Notes under the pieces: generated by a model
What the model was told of the DNA's origin: nothing
The model's input: only the letters and a program-made list of their open reading frames with translations
The model's database searches: none
Assembly (NCBI RefSeq): GCF_016587355.1
Contig: NZ_BNJF01000001.1
Location: 682,001 to 746,000 of the forward strand
DNA from: Ktedonospora formicarum
Lineage (GTDB): Bacteria; Chloroflexota; Ktedonobacteria; Ktedonobacterales; Ktedonobacteraceae
DNA: 64,000 nucleotides
Direction: 5' to 3'
Made by a program: the position numbers and the translations under genes
In this document: positions 18,095-27,275 of the stretch, piece after piece
How the letters are laid out: the number at the start of each line of letters is the position of its first letter
How positions within the stretch are numbered: position 1 is the first letter of the stretch

Positions 18095-19066
18095 TTATTC
18101 TCGGCGTAGAAAGTCCTCAACCTCCGTGCGCCTGGGAGCATTCGCACCTGCCCGTGTGCAATTTAAAGCCGATACACCCGCCGCGAAGCGCAACATCCCA
18201 TCAATTACTTCCCCTGAGATCCTTTCAAGCTCATCACGTGTTCTCAATTCGGGCTCACTCAGACATGTCAGCAGTCCCGCGCAGAAGGCGTCACCCGCGC
18301 CCACAGTATCTACCACCGGCACAGAGAAGGCGGCAACTCGACCTTGCGCGCCGCCCACACTCGCGGCTATCGCCCCGCGTTCCCCCTGCGTGACCACGAC
18401 CAGCGCTGGTCCTAATGCCAGCAAAGCCGCAAGGCATTCCTCACTTGAACGACCAGGATAGAGCCAAGTAAGGTCCGCATCGCTACACTTCACGACGTCA
18501 GCAAGGGAGAAGATACGCGCTAGCATATCGCGATAAACCGCTTCATTATGTATCAGATTGGGGCGAATATTGGGATCAAACGAAATCAGAGCCTTGTCTT
18601 TGAGGCGTTGCGCCGTCTTAAGAATCGCCTCTGGAGTAGTTCCATTTAGCAGGCTAATAGAACCCAAATGTAGTATTTTCGTCTCACGATAGAGCGCTTC
18701 GTCAATTTCATTCGCGGTCAATAATGTATCAGCCGATCCTTCGCTATAAAAGCTATAGGCCGGATGCCCATTCTCCATCGCGACAAAAGCCAGGGTGCTA
18801 TGCGTCCCTGGAGACGCTAGAAGAAACTTCGTATTCACGCCTTCTACCTGCATATAGGTACGCAAGTAGCGCCCAAAATAATCATCAGCGACCTTACAAA
18901 CAAAGGCAGAGGGTTGCTCCAAACGAGAGAGCGCGACCGCAACATTTAAAATAGAACCGCCAGCATGCATCCGAAAGTCCGTGCCATAGCCCAGGCTTGC
19001 CTCCCCCTCCACTACCGGAAAGAAATCTATCAAACACTCTCCTATACAGGTAATAAATTTATGCAC
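18095..19066 (-). CDS. PfkB-family sugar kinase (fructokinase-like)
   Basis: 323 residues. ITCIGECLIDFFP at the start, HAGGSILNVAVALSRL (PfkB signature 1) near 35, SFDPNIRPNLI near 160, and DTVGAGDAFCAGLL (signature 2 with the catalytic Asp) near 255. These enzymes phosphorylate fructose, 2-keto-3-deoxygluconate or related sugars. The Pro-Asn-hydrophobic-Arg segment and overall pattern fit fructokinase best, but substrate is not certain. It faces away from the sugar ABC importer at 20.6-23.8 kb, in the same direction, with two unrelated small genes between; it may still act on the imported sugar. Confidence 0.88.
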   Translation of the reverse strand: MHKFITCIGECLIDFFPVVEGEASLGYGTDFRMHAGGSILNVAVALSRLEQPSAFVCKVADDYFGRYLRTYMQVEGVNTKFLLASPGTHSTLAFVAMENGHPAYSFYSEGSADTLLTANEIDEALYRETKILHLGSISLLNGTTPEAILKTAQRLKDKALISFDPNIRPNLIHNEAVYRDMLARIFSLADVVKCSDADLTWLYPGRSSEECLAALLALGPALVVVTQGERGAIAASVGGAQGRVAAFSVPVVDTVGAGDAFCAGLLTCLSEPELRTRDELERISGEVIDGMLRFAAGVSALNCTRAGANAPRRTEVEDFLRRE

Positions 19067-19427
19067 GGGCTTATTCCCCCTTCAATTACACAGTTACTAA
19101 GCTTTTAATATCATCCTTCTATTGTCGCTTATCCACCAGGTCCCTGTCCAGGCAAGGCTCCAACCTCCACCTTTATCCACAACAGCAAGAGATTAAATAG
19201 ATAAAGTATGAAGCCAGGACATTCGCTTGATAACGAATCCCCTGGCTTCCTGGCGGTCAGGAACTGCCTTTGCTTATCATGTGTCTGAGCTAGTGCGCAA
19301 CTACCGCTGTAGGAATGTCGCCATAACCGTCACAACCCCAACCTCCTGTTGTGCCTGTCACGATTCCTCCACAACCACACTCCAATCGGTGGTTCCAGAT
19401 TGCGCAGAGCCATACCGCTAGGGCTGA
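19067..19427. other. Gap between the sugar kinase and the proline-repeat gene
   Basis: About 360 bases without a confident gene. Its right part (19290-19427) is an open extension, on the minus strand, in frame with the stop codon of the proline-repeat gene and rich in Gly and Cys (see findings). The rest shows no motif that I can name. Confidence 0.5.
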
Positions 19428-19832
19428 TCAATACACCACTGGCGCAGGATTATACACTACTGGCACTGGATACACTACTGGTGCCGGACGGTACACTACC
19501 GGTACTGGATACACTACTGGTCTTGGATACACTACCGGTACTGGATACACTACTGGTCTTGGATACACTACTGGTCTTGGATACACTACTGGCACTGGAT
19601 ACACTACTGGTCTTGGATACACTACTGGTACCGGATACACTACTGGTGCCGGACGGTACACTACTGGGCCAGGACATGGGGCTCTAAAACATTCGATGCG
19701 TGCGTTCGTGGCTTTTGTAGCCTTTGCGCTGGCTGCTGATGCTGAATGTGTCGAAACAATTAGCATCAATACAGCCAGAAAAGCGCTGAAGGCTATAACC
19801 CCAATCACCTTGGTACAGACTGAAATCTTCAC
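19428..19832 (-). CDS. Secreted proline/valine/tyrosine-repeat protein
   Basis: 134 residues. Residues 1-35 form a clear signal peptide (MKISVCTKV, hydrophobic core, SASAASA cleavage region). After a short linker with two Cys (CFRAPC), residues ~56-134 are about 13 hexapeptide-like units PVVYPR, PVVYPV or PVVYRPA. Such extensin-like repeats suit a cell-wall or spore-coat structural role. It starts at GTG 19832 with AGGGGGAAC upstream. The opposite strand is also open through the repeat (a 183-residue Thr/Gly-rich frame), but it lacks a signal and good start, so I take the minus strand as real. Confidence 0.68.
   Translation of the reverse strand: MKISVCTKVIGVIAFSAFLAVLMLIVSTHSASAASAKATKATNARIECFRAPCPGPVVYRPAPVVYPVPVVYPRPVVYPVPVVYPRPVVYPRPVVYPVPVVYPRPVVYPVPVVYRPAPVVYPVPVVYNPAPVVY
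19431..19676. repeat. Tandem 18-bp repeat array
   Basis: Roughly 13 units of about 18 bases (GGATACACTACTGGTCTT and variants; some units are replaced by a GCCGGACGGTACACTACTGG form). It encodes the repeat region of the proline-rich protein. The near identity of units points to recent unequal recombination or slippage, so copy number may vary among strains. Confidence 0.8.
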
Positions 19833-20187
19833 AAAGTTCCCCCTTGCGTCTCAAGGCCTTACATACACTCACACACCTAAGACAAACAAAAACAAATGTT
19901 GAACTTAAAGCAGCTTAAGCACTACAAAACCATATCTAGCATTACCTCTTTCTTTATACAGCCATAGGCAACCTCAAGAGGGGCATTTACATCAGTAACC
20001 CTATGAACTTTAGGCATCTAGTGCAGGGGAGAGCATCGACAAAAAATTTCATTCCGATGGCGGTATTATATTTATATATATCCGTGGTTTCACCAAGCGC
20101 GTTTCCAGGCTATTAGGCGGCGTCACACATACACCTATTCATCCTCGTTATCCAGAGAGCTATGTGATAGACAGGGAGAATTCTGGA
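19833..20187. other. Divergent gap, AT-rich
   Basis: About 355 bases between the 5' ends of the proline-repeat gene and the His-rich gene. A TATATTTATATATATCC stretch near 20068-20085 may hold a promoter for the His-rich gene. Nothing firmer is visible. Confidence 0.35.
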
Positions 20188-20508
20188 ATGCACAACATTC
20201 ATACAGAGCATGAGCACAAACACAACGAACACTGCGGTCATACAGCAGTGCAACATGAGGGGCACGTAGATTACCTTCATGAAGGGCACTTACATCACCT
20301 ACATGAGGGGCATTATGACGAACATGTCATCGAGGTCAGCGAACAGCATCCTGATACCTGTGCGCCAGTTCAATGTGAGTGCAAGCATGATACATGTGGA
20401 GATGAAAAGGTACCCCATGGAGATCACTTCGATTATCTATGCAATGGGGAACTTCATCATCCGCATGGCGACCATTGTGATAGGCATGGTTCAGTACAGG
20501 TAAGGTAA
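20188..20508 (+). CDS. Small histidine-rich, metal-binding protein
   Basis: 106 residues from ATG 20188 (GGGAG nine bases upstream; a GTG at 20164 is less likely). About a quarter of residues are His, in patterns such as HEHKHNEHCGH and HEGHLHHLHEGHYDEH, with six Cys in the second half (CAPVQCECKHDTCGD, CNGE, CDRH). The body has two related modules, each of H(E/D)xHxDYL...HLHH type. Similar small proteins in actinobacteria are often labelled zinc transporter permease, though they have no membrane segment. It is likely a cytosolic Zn/Ni buffer or chaperone. Confidence 0.75.
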   Translation: MHNIHTEHEHKHNEHCGHTAVQHEGHVDYLHEGHLHHLHEGHYDEHVIEVSEQHPDTCAPVQCECKHDTCGDEKVPHGDHFDYLCNGELHHPHGDHCDRHGSVQVR

Positions 20509-20552
20509 ATGAGGGGAAGCCCAGGTACGTACCTGGGCTTCCCCTCATTTAC
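20505..20552. terminator. Perfect 48-base palindrome at the end of the His-rich gene
   Basis: 24-bp arms with no loop; the left arm begins inside the stop codon of the His-rich gene, and 21 bases lie between its right end and the stop of the convergent permease gene. It could stop transcripts from both sides. Confidence 0.78.
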
Positions 20553-20573
20553 ACGATATATTCACACTCAGGC

Positions 20574-21461
20574 TCACTTGACAGCGCCTTGAGTGAGACC
20601 CGCGATGAACTGGCGTTGGAAGATAAGGAACATCAGGATAATGGGAATAGAAGCTAGAACAGCGCCCGAAAGTAGAATCCCATACTGGTAGTCATAGGGT
20701 CCCACAAGCGCAGCAATGCCCAGATTCGCAACAAACATAGATGGATCGGTCGTGACGATCAGCGGCCAATAGAAGTCGTTCCATAGACCGGTAAAGGTAA
20801 GGATACCAAGAACTGCCAGCCCTGGGCGTACCAGAGGCAGCACAATGCGCCACCAGATCGTAAATTCGGATGCTCCATCTACACGCGCTGAATCCAGAAT
20901 CTCATTCGGCACTGTCATCGTATACTGCCGCATCAGGAAGATGCCAAAAGCCCCAACGGCGCGAGGAACAATCAAAGCCTGATACGTGTTGAACCAGTGC
21001 AGCTCACGAATGACCTCAAATTGCGGTATTTGCAACACCTGAGGCGGGATAAGGAGCGTTACCAGCATCAAAGTAAAGAGCAGATTCTTAAACCGAAAAT
21101 CATACTTCGCGAAGGCAAAGCCTGCCAGTGAGCTGAGGAGCAGCGACACGATGGTACCACCAAATGCCGTAATCGCAGTATTCAACATCCAACGCGCGAA
21201 GGGAAATTGCGAGAGCAAAGCCCCCATATTATCCAGCGTAAAAGTGCGCGGGAAGAGCGTGATCGGCGAACCAAAGATCTCCGCGTTTGGCTTGAAAGCG
21301 CTCAACACCATATAAAGAAAAGGTATAACCGTCAGGATCACCAGCAAAAGCAGTAGAAGGTTGATAACAATCGATCCCGTAAAGAATACTCTACGACGAT
21401 TACGAGCGGCGGGCGAGAGCTGTGGCTTCGCCTCTTGCAGTGTCGTATCAATACTTGCCAT
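20574..21461 (-). CDS. Sugar ABC transporter permease, MalG type
   Basis: 295 residues and six membrane helices. The EAA loop reads DSARVDGASEFTIWWRIVLPLVRPGLAVL near 200, which contacts the ATPase. Carbohydrate uptake family 1 (CUT1). Start ATG 21461 follows AGAGGA; a frame extending to 21509 has no ribosome site. No ATPase gene is present in this operon, so it would use a shared MsmK/UgpC-type ATPase encoded elsewhere, as is common. Downstream of the MalF-type permease by about 70 bases. Confidence 0.92.
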   Translation of the reverse strand: MASIDTTLQEAKPQLSPAARNRRRVFFTGSIVINLLLLLLVILTVIPFLYMVLSAFKPNAEIFGSPITLFPRTFTLDNMGALLSQFPFARWMLNTAITAFGGTIVSLLLSSLAGFAFAKYDFRFKNLLFTLMLVTLLIPPQVLQIPQFEVIRELHWFNTYQALIVPRAVGAFGIFLMRQYTMTVPNEILDSARVDGASEFTIWWRIVLPLVRPGLAVLGILTFTGLWNDFYWPLIVTTDPSMFVANLGIAALVGPYDYQYGILLSGAVLASIPIILMFLIFQRQFIAGLTQGAVK

Positions 21462-21530
21462 GAAGAAATCCTCTCTGTAACACCTTGCCACGGAAGAACG
21501 GCAAGACATAAAACACCAACCGTCGCGCTA

Positions 21531-22475
21531 TCATGAGACGTCCGAGGAGGCAGCGTTTCCATAGCCACCAAAGAGCTTGATATTCAAGATGGAGAGGATG
21601 AGCAACAAGAGCGTCATCGAGTAGGCAATAGCGCTCGCATAGCCGACATTAAAGTTCTGGAAGCCCTGAGTATAGGCATACAACGTAATTGTCAGTGATG
21701 CATCTGAAGGGCCACCACTTGTAAGCAACAACGGCTCGGCAAAGAGATTATATGAGCCGATAATGGCCTGAATGACAATGAAGAGCGTGATCGGTCTGAG
21801 CAGTGGCAACGTAATACGCCAGAAAGCTTGCCAACGATTCGCGCCATCAATCATCGCCGCCTCATAGTATTCCCTATTGATGGCATTCAGACCCGCCATC
21901 CAGAAGAGAATGTTGATGCCCATGTAGGTCCAGATACCAATGAGAATAAAGGCAGGCATAACAACGGGCTGATCCGTAAGCCAACCTACTGGCGTGATAC
22001 CAAACCAGCCCAGCGCTACATTGAGCAAGCCATACTGGGTATCAAAGACGCGCGCGAAGATAACCGTAATAACCACGGTTGAGGTAATGACCGGAAAAAA
22101 GAGTCCAACGCGGTAGATCCCCTTCCAGCGCACAAAAAGGGAATTGATTGCCAGAGCGACAATTAGAGCCAGGGGAGTAAGAATAAACAGGCTCCCAAGG
22201 GCGTACTTCGTGGTGTTGAGTACGGCGGTATAGTAGCGTGGGTCCTGAAAGAGATAGATATAGTTGCCAAGTCCGAAGAACGTCTTCTTATCAAAGCCAA
22301 AGCCTTTGAAGAAACTCAACCAGAATGAATAGAGGATCGGATAGATCCCAAACACCAGGAAGAGAATGAAGAAGGGTGAGATAAAGATATAGGGGGCAAG
22401 CTTACGTTGATTGCGACGCCACCAGCTACCGCTTGGATGCGCGTTCGTTGTCACACTGGTCTGCACCTGGGTCAT
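21531..22475 (-). CDS. Sugar ABC transporter permease, MalF type
   Basis: 314 residues from ATG 22475, seven bases after GAGGAGG; an ATG two codons upstream sits too near that site. Six helices; the EAA loop is EAAMIDGANRWQAFWRITLPLLRPITLF near 220. Together with the MalG-type permease it forms the CUT1 membrane channel. Located between the binding protein and MalG genes in the usual order. Confidence 0.92.
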   Translation of the reverse strand: MTQVQTSVTTNAHPSGSWWRRNQRKLAPYIFISPFFILFLVFGIYPILYSFWLSFFKGFGFDKKTFFGLGNYIYLFQDPRYYTAVLNTTKYALGSLFILTPLALIVALAINSLFVRWKGIYRVGLFFPVITSTVVITVIFARVFDTQYGLLNVALGWFGITPVGWLTDQPVVMPAFILIGIWTYMGINILFWMAGLNAINREYYEAAMIDGANRWQAFWRITLPLLRPITLFIVIQAIIGSYNLFAEPLLLTSGGPSDASLTITLYAYTQGFQNFNVGYASAIAYSMTLLLLILSILNIKLFGGYGNAASSDVS

Positions 22476-22524
22476 GAGCATACCTCCTCTAGGCATGGCA
22501 TACGCCAGTTATCTCAGGGGCTTT

Positions 22525-23832
22525 TTAAGCAGTCTCGAAATTGATGATGCGTGTAGCCTCGCCATCAGCGGCTTTCAGCGCCGATGCGGGTGAGACACCT
22601 GCTTGCTGTAAACAAGGGGTGAGAGCGAGCCTCGTAAAGGCATCTGTGGTCTCAGGCCAGTAGGGCGAGTTATACCACTTGTTAATCTGAGGAGCAACCT
22701 CTTTGATAACGCCACCCGCGCTCTGATTATTAAAGAACTTCAAGGGCTCACTTAGCTTCGCCTGCTCCAGCGCGGGCTTAAAAGTAGGCCACGTCTGACG
22801 GATACTGTAGTCACCCAGCAGGGCTTCAACACTTGAGTGCTCATAGAGCACAAAGTCGAGCGCCTCCTCGACAGAGGAAGAGGTCTTAAGCACAGCGACG
22901 CCAGTTCCCCCCTGGGTCGCGGTATTTGAGCCGCCCGCTTCCCATAACGGCAATGGTTGTAAGAGCCATTTTCCGGCGGTATCGGGCGAGTTCTGCTGCA
23001 CAAATCCGCTGAAATTCCAGGAAGGGCCAATGAGCGAGGCAAATGTTCCGTCGGAAACCTTGGCCCAGTACGCCTGTCCAACGGGACGAATACTGGCCCA
23101 GCCTTCAGCCAGGGCCTGCTTCTGGTAACTAAGCGTCTTTAAGCCTTCAGGAGAATTAAAAATAGGTTTGCCGGAGGCATCAAAAAAGCCACCTTTGCCC
23201 TGAAGCGTCTGGATCCACCAGTATCCCGAATCGTTAAAGGGGAAATCAATGAAGTATTTACCTGTCGCTTTGTGGTAGTTACGGCCCGCCTCCGCGAACT
23301 CATCCCAGGTAGTGATAGGGGCTTTTATGCCTGCCTTTTCGAATAAGTCCCAGCGATAGCTAAGAAGGCAGGCATTCAATTCATTGCCGATCCCATAGAT
23401 CTTCCCTTGCCAGGACCAGGGGTCAGTTGCCGAGGGGCGATAGAACTGGTCCGCGATCCCCATTTGCTGAAGCTTGGAGGTCATGTCCGTGAAAATAACA
23501 TCGCCCTTAATGAAGCGCGCGAATTGCCCGATCTCGATGTCGGCGATGTCAGGCCCTCCCGAGCCAGCCAGGGCCGTAATCAGAATTTTGTCATGCATTT
23601 GCTGAAAGGGGAAAATCATCCAGTTGATTTCGAAGTCGGGCTTTTTCTCTTGCTTGTAGAGTTCCCAGGCTTTTTGTTGCCATTGGGTACGTGTACTAGA
23701 GAACGCCCAGAAGTTGAGTGTCTTCTTGGCTCCGGTGAGGATCGCTGGCGCGCAACCACTTAGGAAGAGGCTAGCTCCAGCAGTGGCACCTCCAACTGCT
23801 TTGAGGAAGGATCGTCGATGCATTGGCTGCAT
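22525..23832 (-). CDS. Sugar ABC transporter solute-binding lipoprotein with Tat signal
   Basis: 435 residues. The N-terminus MHRRSFLKAVGGATAGASLFLSGCAP combines a twin-arginine motif (RRSFLK) with a lipobox (LSGC), so the protein is probably folded before export and then anchored by lipid. The rest fits family-1 sugar-binding proteins (DIADIEIGQFARF, WDEFAEAGRNYHKATG). Substrate is unknown. Start ATG 23832 has GAAGGAG ten bases upstream. First gene of the importer operon, with a promoter and operator at 23957-23986. Confidence 0.9.
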   Translation of the reverse strand: MQPMHRRSFLKAVGGATAGASLFLSGCAPAILTGAKKTLNFWAFSSTRTQWQQKAWELYKQEKKPDFEINWMIFPFQQMHDKILITALAGSGGPDIADIEIGQFARFIKGDVIFTDMTSKLQQMGIADQFYRPSATDPWSWQGKIYGIGNELNACLLSYRWDLFEKAGIKAPITTWDEFAEAGRNYHKATGKYFIDFPFNDSGYWWIQTLQGKGGFFDASGKPIFNSPEGLKTLSYQKQALAEGWASIRPVGQAYWAKVSDGTFASLIGPSWNFSGFVQQNSPDTAGKWLLQPLPLWEAGGSNTATQGGTGVAVLKTSSSVEEALDFVLYEHSSVEALLGDYSIRQTWPTFKPALEQAKLSEPLKFFNNQSAGGVIKEVAPQINKWYNSPYWPETTDAFTRLALTPCLQQAGVSPASALKAADGEATRIINFETA

Positions 23833-23956
23833 ATATGTACTCCTTCGTCCATATACCGACAAACATTCATGTATGGCTCATCTGTCACAAGAGGGCGGTG
23901 ACAGCAACATCCGCTTACACTGCCGCAATACAGGCAAGCGCATAAGATATACAAGA

Positions 23957-23986
23957 AAGATAACGTTATCTTCGTCACTTTGTCAA
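23957..23986 (-). promoter_or_regulatory. Promoter with overlapping LacI-type operator
   Basis: On the minus strand TTGACA (23986-23981) is followed after 18 bases by TATCTT (23962-23957). The 16-base perfect palindrome AAGATAACGTTATCTT (23957-23972), with the central CG typical of LacI/GalR operators, covers the -10 region. A repressor bound here would block the importer promoter 125 bases upstream of its first gene. No LacI gene lies in the window. Confidence 0.6.
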
Positions 23987-24124
23987 GCTTTTTGGCAGAG
24001 TACGAGATTATTCAACAGTGGGTGCAAAGCCCTTACCAAGCCCATTTTAAGCTCATCTTATTCTTGGGGAGCATTTCTCTATAATGACAAACTCATCATT
24101 ATCCAAGCCCAACAAGCTAAAAAA

Positions 24125-24173
24125 CGAACGCCTTTTGCTCTCTGAGTAGTGTTTAGAGAGCAAAAGGCGTTCG
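24125..24173. terminator. Hairpin after the siderophore ABC ATPase gene
   Basis: 19-bp perfect arms (24125-24143 and 24155-24173) with an 11-base loop, preceded by AAAAAA-rich sequence on the plus strand, that is T-rich downstream for the leftward operon. Confidence 0.75.
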
Positions 24174-24223
24174 GTGCCGAAAAAATACGAAAAACAAGCC
24201 TGGATAATTATGCAATACTCGGG

Positions 24224-25027
24224 CTAGGCAAGTTGCTTAGCTTGCAAGTGACGCTTCATTGGCAGGCAAAGGGGAGTATTGGTTAAGGGATCAAGCATAA
24301 TTTGGCACTCAATCCCAAAGGCTTGTTTGACAAGTTCTTCACTCATGACCTCTGAGGGGTGGCCCGATGCGACAATGCTTCCTTTATGCAGCACAACTAG
24401 ATTATGGGCATAGCGGCAAGCCTGATTCAGGTCATGCAATACCATTACAATAGTCCGTTGCTCATTGTGACTCAAATCATCGAGCAGGTCAAGCACCTCA
24501 ACCTGGTGAGCAAGGTCCAGATAGGTTGTTGGCTCGTCAAGCAACAACAAGGGAGTATTCTGCACCAGCGTCATCGCGATCCAGGCCCGCTGGCGCTGAC
24601 CACCTGAAAGCGCGTCGAGTGGGCGCTCAGCCAGATCATGCATGTTCGTGATCTGTAACGCTCGCACGACCTGTTCTTCATCCTCTCGCGACCACTGTTG
24701 ATACCAGCTTTGATAGGGATAGCGTCCCTGGGCAACCAATTCACGAACCGTCAGACCCTCGGGAGCCACCGGAGATTGAGGCAAAATTCCCAGGCGACGC
24801 GCGACCTCTTTTGAGGAGTACTTGAAGATTTCCCGACCCTCAAGCAGAGCCACGCCCTTCGTTGGCTTGAGCAGCCGTGCCAGCGCACGCAGCAAAGTCG
24901 TCTTGCCACTGCCATTACTACCCACCAGCACCGTAATCTGCCCATCAGGAATGGGCAGTGCCAGGTCCTCTAATACCTTCACCTCACCAAAATTGACGGA
25001 TATATTCCTACCCTCAAGTGTACTCAT
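24224..25027 (-). CDS. Ferric-siderophore ABC transporter ATPase (FecE/FhuC type)
   Basis: 267 residues. Walker [10 protein letters not shown] near 37, [27 protein letters not shown] (typical of the FecE class), signature [13 protein letters not shown] near 142, Walker [17 protein letters not shown], and switch His in [13 protein letters not shown]. It drives uptake of ferric siderophores or haem. Last gene of the iron operon, 139 bases after the second permease; the gap holds an imperfect stem that could separate its expression from the rest. Confidence 0.93.
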   Translation of the reverse strand: MSTLEGRNISVNFGEVKVLEDLALPIPDGQITVLVGSNGSGKTTLLRALARLLKPTKGVALLEGREIFKYSSKEVARRLGILPQSPVAPEGLTVRELVAQGRYPYQSWYQQWSREDEEQVVRALQITNMHDLAERPLDALSGGQRQRAWIAMTLVQNTPLLLLDEPTTYLDLAHQVEVLDLLDDLSHNEQRTIVMVLHDLNQACRYAHNLVVLHKGSIVASGHPSEVMSEELVKQAFGIECQIMLDPLTNTPLCLPMKRHLQAKQLA

Positions 25028-25166
25028 TACGTTTCCAGGCCTCCAACCCTTGTATATTTTTTAACAGCCAGCCTCACGAACGCCGCCTACAGTAGTAGGA
25101 AGGCACACGAAAGGGCTAATACCCCTTGCAATCCTTCCGGCTAGTATTACAGTGCTTGTTACACGC

Positions 25167-26207
25167 TTAAGCAAATGATCTGCTGCGTATCAGCAGCCAG
25201 ATAAAATAGGGTGCGCCGATAACAGCGGTAACCACACCACATGGAATCTCAATCGGCGGGAAAAGGACACGTCCTAACAGGTCTGCCGCCACAACCATCA
25301 AGCCACCTACTAGCGTCGCTACTGGCAGCAGTCCTCCGTGTGAAGGGCCAATGAGCACACGCGCAATGTGAGGGGCCATCAGGCCAACAAAGCCAATCGT
25401 TCCAGCCACCGCCACCGAGCCACCAGCTAAACCCACACACGCCACCAATAACAGAGCACGCTGCCACTCGACATTGCTACCCAGTCCCCGCGCCAGATCA
25501 TCTCCTAGTTGAAGCGCATCTAGATGGCGACTCATAAATAGCGCGATTCCTAGAAAGATCGCCAGCCAGGGTAACAGAATCCAAAACTGCTCCCAACTCC
25601 GACCATAGACACTACCTGCCAACCAGGTCATAGCCTGTCCTACCTGTATGACCTGGGACATACTCAACACAATCTGTACAAACGCTGAGGCAACTGCGCC
25701 CAGACCAATACCCACAAGCAAAAGGCGAGTAGGAGATGACCCACTTCTCCAGGCAAGCAAATAGACAAGCAAAGCAGCGAGGCTAGCACCCGCGAACGCG
25801 AAGAGTGGTAACCAGGCAAAAGCAATACCGCTAAAGAGAATGAGTACGCTCACCGCTGCCAGACTTGCTCCATGACTGATACCAATGATGTCGGGCGAGG
25901 CCAAGGGGTTGCGTGTCAGCCCTTGCAAGATAGCCCCTGCCGCCGCAAAGCCCATACCAACCAGAATAGCAATCAACGCGCGTGGCAGGCGTAATGTCAT
26001 GATGATAAAAGTATAGCTTCGGCTTCCATTCCCGAGCAAGGTCTCAAGCACAGCCAGGGGTGGGACCTGATACTCACCAACACTGACCGAAAAGACCAAT
26101 GTCACTACGATTAAAAATAAGAGAGCGAGGATAACCAACGGAAAGCGAGCCCTGACACGAAATGAAAAGGGAGGCCAGGGAGAACGGAGAACCAACCAAT
26201 GACGCAT
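25167..26207 (-). CDS. FecCD-family iron-siderophore permease
   Basis: 346 residues with about nine to ten helices. GAILQGLTRNPLASPDIIGISHGASLA near 95 is the family hallmark, with GFVGLMAPHIARVLIGPSHGGLLPVA near 280. It pairs with the upstream FecCD gene as a heterodimeric channel. Its ATG overlaps the TGA of that gene (ATGA at 26207), so the two are translationally coupled. Confidence 0.93.
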   Translation of the reverse strand: MRHWLVLRSPWPPFSFRVRARFPLVILALLFLIVVTLVFSVSVGEYQVPPLAVLETLLGNGSRSYTFIIMTLRLPRALIAILVGMGFAAAGAILQGLTRNPLASPDIIGISHGASLAAVSVLILFSGIAFAWLPLFAFAGASLAALLVYLLAWRSGSSPTRLLLVGIGLGAVASAFVQIVLSMSQVIQVGQAMTWLAGSVYGRSWEQFWILLPWLAIFLGIALFMSRHLDALQLGDDLARGLGSNVEWQRALLLVACVGLAGGSVAVAGTIGFVGLMAPHIARVLIGPSHGGLLPVATLVGGLMVVAADLLGRVLFPPIEIPCGVVTAVIGAPYFIWLLIRSRSFA

Positions 26208-27273
26208 CAGGCACGCCTCACTTTCTTGCGCACAAGCCAGATCAAGATGGGGGCCCCTACAAGCGCAGTTATCGCGCCAACCGGGACCTCACCTGGACGA
26301 ATGACTACACGCGCGATTATGTCGGAGCCCAGAAGCAGGATCGCGCCAAAGACAATGCAATACGGGAGTACCCAACGATAATTGTTGCCCACCAGTGCGC
26401 GAACCAGATGTGGCACCACCAACCCGACAAAACCAATCGGACCAGCAATCGCGACTGAAGCCCCAGCCAACAGGACAACCGCCAGGGACGCGACAGCCTT
26501 CACCAAACCCACGCGCTGCCCCAATCCACGCGCGACATCATCACCTAGATTAAGGATCGTGAGCTGACGGCTAAAGACGAGTGCAATTCCTATACCAACC
26601 AGCAAATATGGCAATACCTGAACTAATAAAGCTGGATTGCGCCCCGCGAGCGAACCAGCCAACCAGAAACGCACCTCATCAAGCGTGCTCTCGCGAATGA
26701 CCAGAAACCCTTGAGTCAACGACGAGAAGAGCGCTAACACAGTTGATCCCGCGACGACTAATTTGAGAGGAGTCATCCCCTGGCGTCCCAACGAACCAAG
26801 CAGGTACACCAGAGCACCTGAACCAGCAGCACCCACCAGCGCCAGCCAAACATAGTTACCCAGGGAGGAGGTGCCAACAAAGAAGGTATACGTGACCACC
26901 ATAAAGCTTGCGCCGGCATTAACGCCCATCAAGCTCGGTGATGCAAGTGGATTCTTTGTCACTACTTGCATCAAAGCCCGGCTATTGCCAGGCTACTCCC
27001 GACACAGACAGCAATGAGCACGCGAGGGAAGCGTAGATTGCGAACAATGTCTTGAGCCGTTGAGCCATCAAAAGCAAAGAGTGCCCGGAAAGCGGTTGGA
27101 GGATCAATGAAGACCGAGCCGAGACAAAGCGCAAGCAGCAATGTGATGAGCAATAAAGCCAGGCCCAGAAGCAGCCCCACCCAGGGAGCATGGCGAAAGG
27201 GTGTGGTACGCCTCTCACGCTGCCCTGGGTGAATATGAGCAAGCTCAGATTTCTCTTTCAGCATATCAGACAT
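26207..27273 (-). pseudogene. FecCD-family iron-siderophore permease, frameshifted by one missing G
   Basis: The first 100 codons from 27273 give PWVGLLLGLALLLITLLLALCLGSVFI and RFPRVLIAVCVGSSLAIAG, then stop. The next frame continues MQVVTKNPLASPSLMGVNAGASF and runs to 26207 with GFVGLVVPHLVRALVG near the end. Adding one G to the coding-strand GGG (plus-strand CCC at 26977-26979) gives AIAGALMQVVTKNPLASPSLMG, the exact family motif, in one 355-residue frame. It starts three bases after the binding-protein stop. As written the importer would lack a complete second permease. Confidence 0.9.
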
Positions 27274-27275
27274 CG

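Larger units (their letters stand above)
23833..24223. other. Gap upstream of the sugar importer
   Basis: 390 bases. Contents: promoter/operator of the importer (23957-23986), about 130 bases without recognisable signal, and a terminator hairpin (24125-24173) after the siderophore ATPase gene. Confidence 0.6.

Noticed and set aside
19351..19902. Plus-strand Thr/Gly-repeat frame of 183 residues
   Set aside because: It is the antisense shadow of the proline-repeat gene; it lacks a signal peptide and a good start, while the minus strand has both.
26207..27273. Two separate permease genes
   Set aside because: The two frames are the head and body of one FecCD protein and join at a conserved motif when one G is added.
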